Positions 48,301-56,862 of a stretch of 64,000 bases of DNA are shown piece after piece (positions within the stretch are counted from its first letter, which is position 1; each line of letters opens with the position of its first letter). The DNA comes from Apteryx mantelli (lineage: Eukaryota; Chordata; Aves; Apterygiformes; Apterygidae): assembly GCF_036417845.1 (NCBI RefSeq), contig NC_089981.1:77851268-77915267 (forward strand), read 5' to 3'. The notes beneath the pieces were generated by a model. The model did no database searches, was not told where the DNA came from, and saw only the letters and a list, made by a program, of their open reading frames with translations. Position numbers and translations under genes: made by a program.

Positions 48301-51300
48301 TTTCATTAAAGCTACATCTGCAGTTTCTGGGTTATGGTTAGAGGAGGCTTCTTGTTGTTTTCCATGCGACAGAACTTAAGCCTGTCTGATTCTAAAAGCT
48401 GTTGGAGGCTGGACATAGTCAGTAATTGAATGGTTCCAGGGCACCCAGCTGACAGTTTCCTCATTAGGCATTTAGTTTTTGTGGAATAATTTGGGGCACT
48501 AAAGACAGGTGCTAGACTCAGAGAATAAGGTCAGTAAAGAGAACTAGTTACCACCAGAAGTTGATCCAAAAAGCCTACACTGAGTAAGGACCAACCTGTC
48601 TCCAGCCTAGAAATCGGTTGCCTCCCTGAAGGTGGAGGGCTGAGTGTGTGCTCCCTCCTGCTCGGAGGGCCCTTCTCACTGAGCTGCCAAATAGCCTGGC
48701 CTTAACCTTCCACTTTCTCTGCTGGATGGGAGTCCAACGGAGCTAAGCAGCAGGTGAGCCAGAGGCAGCTGGACTATATTGTCTAGTAACTGGGCCATCT
48801 GTCAGGAGGAAATGACCTGATTTCTGATTCCTGACCCCTGGAATGCTATCGTTTTTATCTAGTAGTGTAATGTATTGTATAGCCTGGTATTTGGAGGGCG
48901 ACATTTTACCTACTCAGTCCAGGGTTTTAGCACTCTCTAAGGTGAGAAGTATTTATTGTATCCTGAGTGCATTTCCAGTATTTCAATGGCTTACAGGATG
49001 TATTTTGAACTCTGACAGGTTGTAACTTTTCAGAATTGGTCAGCGCTTGTTGACTTTTCTGGAGTTCTTGGATTTTTGTTTTATGAGTTTTTCTTTAGTA
49101 TATGTAGGTGAATTGTAACTTAGTTATATGTGTTTGATCACAAAACAAGCCAATGCAGTAGTGAAATGGGTATTTCGGTTACTGTCAACTGTGTGGCATT
49201 TTCATCACACACTGCATCTTTAACATGGACCAACATTAAAAAACAAAATAGCAGAAAAACAGCGGTTTAATGCCTGTTAAAACAGCCTATAGCGGAGCTG
49301 ATGCTGAATTTGAAATTGCATGTTTTTTCCCCTCACAAAAATGCTTTACTTTCCTTGTTAGGGCATCCCAATTTCAAAACTAGAGATGCACCTTTCTGGG
49401 ATAGCACGCATGAGTGGGTGTTCTATTGCTTATTGAAACTAACTTAAGTTTCAAAAACAAAAGTCCTTGTTACGCAGAGCCTTGTTTATACAAACTTTTT
49501 ATTGCCTCATACTGAATTCTGCTTTGTTTCATGGGAAGTAGTGCATACTTAACATACATTTTTCTAAAAACAGTCATTCTCATCTTAATAGTCTAGCTTT
49601 TTAGGATCTTATTAAAAAACACCTGTAGTGGTAGTTATAAACTGTAGCATAGGAGATTATCTGAAATTATAAGCAGTTTATAATCTTAGATATAAGAGAG
49701 TGCAAATGGAAGATATTTGGGCAAGCCAACAGAAGAGGCCTGTAGTTTGAACAGTCTTTAAAGTAATTGCATTAGACTTTTTGTAATTGCTTGTCAGGAA
49801 CAGTTGTTGTACTAAATATTCTGAAAGTACTGTATGGATCTGTTGAGATTTATCATGTTGAACAGTCACATGGGTTTGTCATGACCTTTTCTAGGATTTG
49901 AAGCCATATGTTGTAGTCTTTTGCATATTTCTGTGAGAAGTGCTTGGAATTAAAAATATAGTATGGAAAAAGGAGAGGTCAAGAAAATTGACTCCTTGTT
50001 TTTTGACTTCTCTTCCTAATTGTGCTAGCTATAGACTGGAGATATCAAACTAAGACCATTTATTGGTCTTAGGCAAAAAGTGGTGGAGAGAGTCATGTTG
50101 TAATTCAAAGGCTTCTGAGAAATGGTGCTCTAATTTTCCAGTCCATAAATAATCTTTCTCCAACAATTTTATGGCAATGTTCCTGAAAAACATGAGGCTT
50201 CCAAGAAGACTAAACATATATTCATAATCTTTCCTGCTCTTCTATTTTGTCTTGAACTTTTCTGCAAAGGAAAAGGGGACACTTAATTTAGCAAGCTTGT
50301 CATTTGTTCTACTCCTGAAATTCTGAGTGCAAAACATTCTGATCAATGCAGATCTTAAGCTGCTCCTTGTACTTTCCTGATGTCTGTAATGCTGACAGTG
50401 CTTTATTACCTTCTTTCTAATGGAACTTGGAAAATGTGCAGATAGTTAGGTCCATGTTAGGGGGTCTCTAAGTTATATTCTTTGTCTTACTAATTAATAG
50501 GCTCTGGATGTCTGCTAGCCATCAAAATAATCAGGAAAGCCTGATCTACAGATACTACTCTACAATGTGAGAAATCTGTCTGATTTGACATTCTTACAGA
50601 CTGGCCTGGAAGAGCTGAAGATATTTCTGATTTATCTGTTGAAAGTGAGGAGAACATTCATGCTGCTTGTTGCCACCAATCATTATAAAAAGGATAGGGC
50701 TTGGACAGGCTGAGAATGTTATGTTTAGTCTTCCTCATCCTGGATATTTGGAGCAGAAAAGAGATAGTGGAGGTCTGCTGATACATGAACTCTCTACTAT
50801 TCTGAAGTTACGTGGAAAATGTTCTGATGCTTCTGAGGGTGTGTGTGTGTGCTGCCTTTCCCCATTGACAAAGAAGTTGAGCCAGTGTAGTTTGGGTTCA
50901 GCTGTGGCTGAAGTAGTAGTTCAGGGGAAAAGTGGTTTGCTTTAGATTTACATTGGATTTTGATTCTTTTGTTTATACAAAGTTCTTATACCGAAGCTTA
51001 TTTCTCTATGGTTTGCAGAAAGAATGTAAGTGACTTGCATAGTATTATAAAGCTAATGGGCAAGGTGATAACTTAAATATATTTTAGCACGGACGCTATT
51101 TCCTGATATCATTTAAGAGTTGGTCAGTTAGGTGCTTCCTTCAAGTTTGCTTCATTTTATCAGCGTTGTTTTTTCTTCAGACTCTTGGATGTGAGCAAAC
51201 AAAATATTTTTCAGTGTTCTTATTTGTAGCAGACAATACAGATATTCGCATTTCTCAGTATGCAGTTTTAAGTGTTGAAAAGTATACAGTTGGCATATGT

Positions 51301-54300
51301 TGCAACATGTGGTCATAGGGGAAGTCCACAATACCAATTGATAGGAGGAGACTGGAGACCTTGTAGTTAAGGTGCAAGACCAGAGGACACAAGGATCTGG
51401 ATTCTGTTCTTGGCTAAAAGAGGCGTGCTCTTGAGTTTTGTTTGAGTTGAAAAATTTCCTGGGTTTCCCCACATGTAAAAGGAAAATGGTGTTCTTCCTT
51501 TTTTCAATCAGATAACACTGAATTAATATTTTATAATAGTATTTCATAACAAGTTCAGCTCTCACGGTGATAAATATCATGGATAAACCTATGAACAGTT
51601 TGACATGTTGCCTTCTGGTGAGGAAGGCTGAGACTGATATTACTCTTTACAATTCAAAACTTTTCAGTAAATTCCACATATAACATATTTCACAGTCAAG
51701 GTATGTGAATGCTATTGGAAGTTAAACCAGCTGTAAAAAGCCTATGCTGAAATTATTTATTTTTGAAATATGATAAGCAGACTTATTAACTTGCACAGAT
51801 ATGTCTCTTTACTGCTATAAGAAAACTCCATTTAATCTTTAAGTGCATCGGTAGAGTTCTATTTATTGTGACATAGATAATAAAATACTTTAAGTCTGTT
51901 TATGGTAATTAAAACTTACTGAAAATGAAGGGTGTCTGAGATGTTTCCAGTATGATTATTCCAAAAGGGTTACATGATGTCAAGTCAAGAAAATTTAAAT
52001 CAGTTGTGTTCACCTACTCTGATAGACCTGAGAACATCTTGTCACAGATGACTTCATGCTTTCTGGATACCCACTGAATGTGCTTAAAACTGCTGCAACA
52101 GGCTTTAAGAATTATCTTTACTTGCTTCCTAGTGCTTTGTCACTGCTTTGCTCCAAAAGCTACAGTATATAATCATTTCATTAGCTGTCCTGTCAGTCGT
52201 GTCCTTTACTATGTGTTTCACATGAGGCAGAAAGCTGCAGTGCAGTGGGGTGTTTTCTGTTAAGAGCATTGAACGCTGCCATCAGTGTCTTGCCTGGATC
52301 CTGTATAATGAGCATGAATGGGAGGATTGTATGGCTTATGACAGTTTATCAGGAAGAGCTAGGTAGCCTGAGAAAGGAAGAGAAGCCAAAAGTGAAGCAC
52401 CAAGAGAAGTAGCAAAACTTCAGGAGGAGAGAGGAACTTACCTAGAAAAACAATGAATGAGAAAAACTTTAGGGCAAGCTTGTAGAGATCTTACTTTGAA
52501 CTTGATGATTTCCATTTGTTTCTTAGATATGTTAGTACTGTGGAACTGGGTAGAGGCAACTGCTCTGATTTTGCCTGAGCCTGCTTTGGTATAAGAAGCT
52601 ATCTAGCTGTGGCATCATACAACTCACTTCATGCAATTACTCCTTTGGAGTATTTTATCTGCTTTCTTAGCTTCCACTATCTATAATACTGCAGTAACAC
52701 ACAGGCTTAGGTACCTGGTGTAAGCACTCAATAGGTCTTTCTGATTGGAAATACTCCTACCGTTCTTCCTAAGGGCATTCTTTTCCATTCAGGCAAATGA
52801 TAGAAGAAGAGGGGAATGGGATCCTGACATGGAGAAGTGGGGAGCAAGGTGCACAAACCCCAACGATTCAGTAAGAAGGGTCACACCGTGCTCTTTGTCA
52901 CAGGTTGTGAAGGACTGTAGTTGGAATGTGAAGTGTACTGGGGACTAGGAGCATGGATGTACTGGTGACTTGTGGTGTAAAGAAGATAGGGGAAGAGTGG
53001 CAGAAAGTGCCCAAGTCTGCAGAAGTTGCTGTAGTAGAGGAGCATTGTGGGGGAAAAGGGAGGAGTTAAGCTGATAAAAATGCAAAGATCTGTTATGTGT
53101 AGTAATTCAATCTGCACAGCCTATTAATTGCACAGCTCCTTTACTTTGAAGTGTGGGACTACAATGGCAGAGTTATGGGAGAGGTGTGGTGAGACTGGAA
53201 GCAACGCAACAGTGAGGCGACCATGGTATGGGGAGATGCGTAGGGTGAAGGAGGAAGGAGTCAGGGCTAGAGTAGCTGTGAGAAGAGCCAGATAAAAAAG
53301 GGAGAGGAAGAACAGGAATGGGGCCAAGAATGAGCATAACTTTCAGTGAAGAGGCAGCAAGACCAGAGGTGAGAGTTCAGTTCCTCCCCACTCTGTGACA
53401 TCCCCCAGTGATGGAGTATGATAGAGAGGCTTTATGCTTCTTTGTAGTACTGCAGTTTGTTATACAGCCAAATAGCAATCTGAAAGTAGCTAAGCGCTTG
53501 TGTAGCCAACACACTTCGGGGGGGGGGAAGTGTCTTACTGCTTACTGTGACTGTTCAGACTGCAGCCACTGGGAATTTACTGTGACCAGAGGCAAACACT
53601 TCTTCAAGGCTCTATCAGCCTCAAGTTTCCAGGGAAGGGCAAGGGCAGCACAAACATGAGAAAGCAGTCTGTCAAAGGCCGTACAGCCTAAATAGTTGGC
53701 ATTAATTTGGAGATGTAAGTCAAACTCAGTTATAGTTGGGTCAGCCCCACATCAGGACCAGAATTTTAAAGGCAGAAACAAAGCAGGTAATTGTACATAC
53801 GCATCAGGCACTGGGTTGTGAGCTCATGTATGCGTGTAGATTACGCTTATGAATTCTCAGGCTTATACATGAAGTGTTTGCTCTAGTATTGATCATACTG
53901 AAAATTTGGCTTATGCCTGTGAGACTAAAGCCAGGAATTCAGTGTTTCTCTATAAGATGATGCCATATTTCGGAGCATCTTACCATCTTGTTCAGCACAA
54001 CTTTAAGGTGTCATGGTGTAAAATCTCTCTCTTGTTCTTACCTGTATTTTTTTTTCAAAGTACATATTTTTCAGAATATTTGCAAATCTGTTGGCTGATA
54101 AGTTTTGCTACAGAATTGTCACCTTTATGGTGTTTGTGAAGCACTGTGGCCAGTTACATGGATTTTAGACAGTAGTTAAGACAAATGTCCATAGAAGCTG
54201 ACGGAATAAGACTTGTCTGGGAACAGAATGGGAAGAATATTTCACTTAGGCTTGCCAGTAACTAATACTGTCGATATTCTCCTGCAAATGTGACAGCTCC

Positions 54301-56862
54301 CATACTACAATGGTCACAGAGTTCCAAGGTCATATTCCTGTAGAACGGAATACAGGGAAGAAGGCAGGCCACCGTATCATTGCAAAGATAAGACATTTAG
54401 ACCTTAAAAATGTGCTGTTTGTATATCTTTGGTAATATAGGGCAAATTTAGGTATGTTAGGAAAACTTTCAGTTGGGCAGAAGGAAAATACTTCATGCAT
54501 TTCAGTGGAAGAGTTTTCTCTTCAACTTGCAGTTGAAACTGTACCTGGTTGGTATAACAATGCTTAAGCAAATATATTAATATATGTTCAGAAATATTGT
54601 ACTCAGATGCTAAACATTAAATATGAATATCTTCATCAGTAACTTCAAGTGGCATCCACTCAAAATTCCAGATCATTCCTTTTTTTGTTAAGGAAGAGGT
54701 TGACTTTGTGGAAAATGGATAATTTTGCACAATGACAAAATTAGTCAAGTTTCTTCCCATCTTTAGTCTCTGGTAAATATTTTACTTCTGTTGCATACTT
54801 CTGTGAGGAAGAAGTGTTTTGTATTCAAAGATACAGTAGTACAAAGTTTAAATGCTGTGCTTAATTTTTATAGCCAGTAGGAATCAACTTGGTCAGCATT
54901 CATTCAAGTCCGAATGATCAGATGTTATGGGCAATTGATAGCAAGTGGAATGTCCATGTACGAATTGGAATTACAGATGAAATGCCAGTAGGCACTGACT
55001 GGGAACATGTACCAGGTAAAAATTAATACATTAATTCCTTGTGCTTTCTGCCATATTCTCAGTCTTTTATTCTGTTATTTGATTTTTAAATTGGATAGCT
55101 AACTATTGCAGTGCTTAAATCGGATATTATTCACAGAAATCAAATATGATTACTTAGTAGGAACACAGAAAAAAATTTGATAATGGGTTATCTTTTAAAG
55201 AGGACTTTTTTTTTTAAACTTACAAGTGGTAGGTAGTTATCCGAAGAGAAATCTGATTTTTGGGTGAGTTTCCACTGAGTATTATTTCAGGCTGCTGCCA
55301 CTGAGTTAGGTGATACAGTTCCCTTTCAGTTAGTACTAAAACAATGTTCCTAAGGAATAAAAGACTACTGTCTTTGGAAAGTTTTGTACTTGAATGTGAC
55401 ACAAAATGGAGGTCCTGTCCAGATGTGGCTAACAAAAACCTAATCCTATTTTGCACATTTCTCTGTTAATCCTGCATGCTGGATGCATTCCAGATTAGGT
55501 GATAACATTTTGCCTTGCCTGTAACTAAAATTGCATTTTATTTGTCTCTTTCTAAATAACTGTGTATCAGTGCTGGGTGCTTTTTAAAGATGTTTCACTG
55601 CAGAAATACATAGCATTTCAGTTGCAGAAGACCTGCTTTCTTCTGTAGAAGAGGAAAAAATTATACACATCCATAATGTCTATAATGCTATAGCTTTAAT
55701 TTGCCTAAGAAACTGTCAGATCATTCCCTGCACAATAATAGAAGCCAGGAGACCCCAAGTGGGGTCTCCAAAAGTTGCGTTTGTGCAGGTCCTCTGGTTG
55801 ATTGGTGCTTGTGGCTGTGGCCACATAACAGAAAGTATCCACACTGCAATATCCTTATGGTCAATAGATGCGAAGTCTACAAAGTCTGCAATTAAAAAGC
55901 TTTTTTGTTCACAAATGCTTCATGTTCTGCAAGTGGTCTGCAGGCTGCGCTTCGGGAATCGGTGCTTTCCAATAGCCTCTTTATATAGGACTGAAAGCTC
56001 AGATTCTGATAGCATCTACTCCATTCAACTCCCTTAAACTCAGTGTAAGGAAAAACGTAGTCCTAAGCTGTCTCTTTGCCAATCCTTTCTTAAAAGCTGT
56101 CTGGAAAGCAAGGTATTTCTTTGTGCCTTTTATAATGGAAAGTTCTTCTCTAGTATTAATAGAGGATTATATAAAAGTATTTTAGTCTTGCTGTCTTCTC
56201 TTACTAAATTTTCCTGCAAATTTATTTAATGTATAAGAAAGCATGTCATTATTCCCTCTTCATGTCTGATTATCTTTAGGGCTTCAGGCTTGTCAGCTGG
56301 CTATAAGTACAAGAACAGTTTGGGCACGCTGTCCAAATGGGGATGTAGCTCGTCGATACGGCATTACTGACAAGAATCCAGCCGGAGACTACTGGAAGAA
56401 GATTCCTGGGAATGTGTCACGCTTAACAGGTAAGTTGGTTCTGCATGGTTATCCAAAATATTTGTGGACTGATTTTTGTGATGTCTGCTTTGCCTTCTGC
56501 CTGTTAGTGCTCAAATTGATCGTAAACAGGGAGAGATACATAATCTAAGCGCCTGATTGACCATGAGAGTTTCACCAGGGTACTTTTGTCATATTAGTAA
56601 TAACCTTTTCTTGGCACAATTAGAAAAAAGTAATCTGAATATTATTTATTTAATGTTTTGAAGCCTGCTACCTTAATTGAAAGATGGATAATTATGCTTT
56701 GCAGTGACCCCTCTAGATGAACTGTGGGCGATCAGTCCTTCAGGATCCCTTCTCCAGCGCCTCACCAAGACCTTTAGCCATTCCCATAATTTGCAGAAAA
56801 ATAATGACACTTCTGTTTTACTTCATCCTGATGATTTTGAAGATGAATGGGAAGTGATATGA
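18163..56862 (+). CDS. TECPR2: TECPR2, tectonin beta-propeller repeat-containing protein 2 (complete)
   Basis: CDS: join(18163..18381, 18502..18630, 19031..19162, 20077..20234, 21424..21736, 22566..22698, 23696..24160, 24762..25756, 27016..27199, 29228..29401, 31718..31898, 33356..33497, 34833..35073, 35459..35548, 37758..37991, 41591..41739, 54874..55015, 56280..56429, 56705..56862). It is 4389 nt and 1462 residues; human is 1411. The family protein binds LC3/GABARAP and HOPS, BLOC-1 and SEC24D, supports ER exit sites and autophagosome-lysosome targeting, and is mutated in human HSAN9/SPG49 (family knowledge). Visible order: WD-repeat region (about 30-340), Ser-rich disordered linker (362-848) with a seven-lysine cluster at 509-515, tectonin repeats (about 850-1430), and a C-terminal LIR in the last residues (EDEWEVI). 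ATG 18163 was chosen because the MAS...[12 protein letters not shown] start matches human TECPR2 as remembered. Identity is certain; individual splice choices are very likely. Confidence 0.97.
18502..18630 (+). CDS. TECPR2: TECPR2 exon 3, residues 74-116
   Basis: Acceptor CCAACAG, donor CAG|GTAAAT, phase 0 at both ends, 129 nt. It encodes a second blade ([25 protein letters not shown]). The intron before it is only 120 bp. Confidence 0.95.
19031..19162 (+). CDS. TECPR2: TECPR2 exon 4, residues 117-160
   Basis: Acceptor TTTCACAG, donor CAG|GTAAGT, phase 0-0, 132 nt. It encodes the third WD repeat ([21 protein letters not shown]), the most canonical of the three. Confidence 0.96.
20077..20234 (+). 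CDS. TECPR2: TECPR2 exon 5, residues 161-212
   Basis: Acceptor TTTAAAAG, a purine-rich and rather weak site. Donor AAAAA|GTAACC leaves two bases of Asn213. It encodes [19 protein letters not shown] and continues the propeller. Confidence 0.92.
20235..21423 (+). other. TECPR2: TECPR2 intron 5
   Basis: 1.2 kb, AT-rich, ending in a T/TTTG-rich tract (21387-21412) just before the exon 6 acceptor. Nothing else is recognised. The shorter introns 2-4, 6, 7 and 8 (up to about 1 kb) hold only simple repeats, such as a TG run at about 18884-18907 in intron 3. Confidence 0.6.
21424..21736 (+). CDS. TECPR2: TECPR2 exon 6, residues 213-317
   Basis: Acceptor ACATTCTAG after a T-rich (TTTG) tract, donor CAG|GTAGAT, phase 0. 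It encodes [40 protein letters not shown] and YLLDTVNQ, all close to the human protein. Confidence 0.95.
22566..22698 (+). CDS. TECPR2: TECPR2 exon 7, residues 318-361
   Basis: Acceptor CTCTATAG, donor ATAG|GTTTGT, phase 1. It encodes the end of the propeller ([30 protein letters not shown]). Confidence 0.95.
23696..24160 (+). CDS. TECPR2: TECPR2 exon 8, residues 362-516 (linker, first half)
   Basis: Acceptor GTTTCAG, donor CAAG|GTAAGT, 465 nt. It is Ser/Thr/Pro-rich and probably disordered. Conserved islands are [16 protein letters not shown] (with an RxRxxS basophilic kinase motif, R453 to S458), SSEDFDQEL and KPIKVK, which runs into a seven-lysine cluster at 509-515. Confidence 0.93.
24762..25756 (+). 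CDS. TECPR2: TECPR2 exon 9, residues 517-848 (linker, second half)
   Basis: This is the largest exon (995 nt). Acceptor GAGAACAG, donor CAG|GTATAT. It encodes an acidic Ser-rich linker. Residues resembling human are concentrated in short blocks ([21 protein letters not shown], and [13 protein letters not shown] at 801-813). The rest looks divergent, and most of the extra length relative to human must lie in exons 8-9. Confidence 0.93.
25757..27015 (+). other. TECPR2: TECPR2 intron 9
   Basis: 1.26 kb, with no recognised element. The last 20 bp carry two possible acceptors, CAG at 27006-27008 and TAG at 27013-27015. Confidence 0.6.
27016..27199 (+). CDS. TECPR2: TECPR2 exon 10, residues 849-909
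   Basis: The acceptor used is TTCTTAG at 27009-27015; a competing CAG lies 7 bp upstream (ending 27008). Donor TCAG|GTTGGC, phase 1. It encodes [31 protein letters not shown] and [17 protein letters not shown], the first tectonin repeat. Confidence 0.94.
27200..29227 (+). other. TECPR2: TECPR2 intron 10
   Basis: 2.0 kb. It contains an old, diverged CR1-type LINE fragment at about 28105-28362 and an A homopolymer at about 27461-27474. The rest is unremarkable AT-rich sequence. Confidence 0.55.
28105..28362 (-). mobile_element. Old CR1-lineage LINE fragment (diverged)
   Basis: The plus strand shows blocks I recognise from CR1-type repeats common in turtles, crocodilians and birds: TTAGGTCAGATCAAAG, CCAGCTCAGTATCCTGTC, ACAGTGGTC, and near the far end GACCCCATATAGACTTC and CACAGCTTCCTGTGG. 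Their order and spacing fit one degraded insertion whose sense strand is minus. The family name is uncertain, and the match is from memory rather than from an alignment. Confidence 0.55.
29228..29401 (+). CDS. TECPR2: TECPR2 exon 11, residues 910-967
   Basis: Acceptor CGTACAG, donor ACAG|GTATCT, phase 1-1, 174 nt (skippable in frame). It encodes [40 protein letters not shown] and [14 protein letters not shown], a nearly unchanged tectonin repeat. Confidence 0.96.
29402..31717 (+). other. TECPR2: TECPR2 intron 11
   Basis: 2.3 kb. The segment from about 29800 to 30450 is purine-rich and includes wording such as TCTTTACAGCAGCATTGTCATG that resembles an ancient amniote interspersed repeat. The remainder is AT-rich with no recognised element. 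Confidence 0.45.
31718..31898 (+). CDS. TECPR2: TECPR2 exon 12, residues 968-1027
   Basis: Acceptor TTTCTAG, donor GTCAG|GTAACG, phase 1 to 2. It encodes [39 protein letters not shown] and SFCPEGEQW. Confidence 0.95.
31899..34832 (+). other. TECPR2: TECPR2 introns 12 and 13
   Basis: Introns 31899-33355 and 33498-34832 flank exon 13. Both are AT-rich, with T homopolymers and no recognised gene, RNA or mobile element. Confidence 0.55.
33356..33497 (+). CDS. TECPR2: TECPR2 exon 13, residues 1028-1075
   Basis: Acceptor TTTCCAG, donor CAA|GTAGGC, phase 2 to 0. It encodes [27 protein letters not shown] and a terminal DDNHWWQ. Confidence 0.94.
34833..35073 (+). CDS. TECPR2: TECPR2 exon 14, residues 1076-1155
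   Basis: Acceptor TTTTTTCAG, donor ATAG|GTTGGT, phase 0 to 1. It encodes [34 protein letters not shown] and [16 protein letters not shown]. Confidence 0.96.
35074..37757 (+). other. TECPR2: TECPR2 introns 14 and 15
   Basis: Introns 35074-35458 and 35549-37757 flank exon 15. Intron 14 carries an 11-bp inverted repeat (35122-35132 and 35158-35168). Intron 15 has T homopolymers at about 35770 and 36547-36560. No coding or RNA element is recognised. Confidence 0.55.
35459..35548 (+). CDS. TECPR2: TECPR2 exon 15, residues 1156-1185
   Basis: At 90 nt this is the shortest full coding exon, phase 1-1 (skippable in frame). Acceptor CTTTCCAG, donor GAAG|GTTAGT. It encodes [17 protein letters not shown] and FVLAS. 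Confidence 0.95.
37758..37991 (+). CDS. TECPR2: TECPR2 exon 16, residues 1186-1263
   Basis: Acceptor TTTCCATAG, donor CTAG|GTATGA, phase 1-1, 234 nt. It encodes [23 protein letters not shown] and [18 protein letters not shown]1189-W1190 correspond to human L1139-W1140, the site of the recurrent exon 16 frameshift in hereditary neuropathy as I recall it. Confidence 0.96.
   Translation, partial: EAFCGCAKAARICFVSVIRILSFILLRCSCHRRLKWYTILPARMPFGAWIVLGRYLSEHFHTAVQRGCTGQNWISLN
37992..41590 (+). other. TECPR2: TECPR2 intron 16
   Basis: 3.6 kb, AT-rich, with an A run at about 39592-39606. Short open frames on either strand have no protein resemblance. Confidence 0.55.
41591..41739 (+). CDS. TECPR2: TECPR2 exon 17, residues 1264-1313
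   Basis: Acceptor TGTCTTTAG, donor ACAG|GTAAAA, phase 1 to 0. It encodes [40 protein letters not shown] and MIEPPIQ. Confidence 0.96.
42960..43208 (-). pseudogene. CR1 reverse-transcriptase ORF remnant, downstream frame
   Basis: It continues the CR1 ORF after the frameshift: [27 protein letters not shown] and a family-typical short C-terminus before the stop. The stop is followed by the short 3' UTR and octamer tail. Confidence 0.85.
43210..43431 (-). pseudogene. CR1 reverse-transcriptase ORF remnant, upstream frame
   Basis: Open minus-strand frame with strong CR1 RT C-terminal similarity ([30 protein letters not shown]). It loses the family frame at about 43205-43215, where the expected YLKG continuation moves into the next frame. 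Confidence 0.85.
54874..55015 (+). CDS. TECPR2: TECPR2 exon 18, residues 1314-1360
   Basis: Acceptor TTTTTATAG after the 13.1 kb intron, donor CCAG|GTAAAA, phase 0 to 1. It encodes [20 protein letters not shown] and [14 protein letters not shown]. Confidence 0.95.
55016..56279 (+). other. TECPR2: TECPR2 intron 18
   Basis: 1.26 kb. A perfect 9-bp inverted repeat with a 4-nt loop lies at 55748-55769, within a locally GC-richer segment (about 55740-55830). No snoRNA boxes or other RNA-gene features were convincing. Confidence 0.55.
56280..56429 (+). CDS. TECPR2: TECPR2 exon 19, residues 1361-1410
   Basis: Acceptor ATCTTTAG, donor ACAG|GTAAGT, phase 1-1, 150 nt. It encodes [35 protein letters not shown] and KKIPG. 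Confidence 0.96.
56705..56862 (+). CDS. TECPR2: TECPR2 exon 20 (last coding), residues 1411-1462
   Basis: Acceptor GCTTTGCAG, stop TGA at 56860-56862. It encodes the last tectonin half-repeat ([20 protein letters not shown]) and the acidic tail [10 protein letters not shown], a canonical W-x-x-I LC3-interacting motif at the very C-terminus. Confidence 0.97.

Larger units (their letters stand above)
41740..54873 (+). other. TECPR2: TECPR2 intron 17 (13.1 kb, the longest)
   Basis: It holds a 5'-truncated CR1 LINE at 42878-43456, a TA run at about 45015-45028, a TG run at about 50838-50849, a small GC-richer patch at about 48540-48840 and a purine-rich stretch at about 52780-53360 with a G homopolymer at about 53519-53527. 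Open frames here are short and resemble no known protein. I see no nested gene. Confidence 0.6.

Noticed and set aside
55759-56037. 92-codon open frame in intron 18 with a hydrophobic start
   Set aside because: It could suggest a small secreted protein, but it has no promoter context or homology and lies between two verified exons of the same strand.
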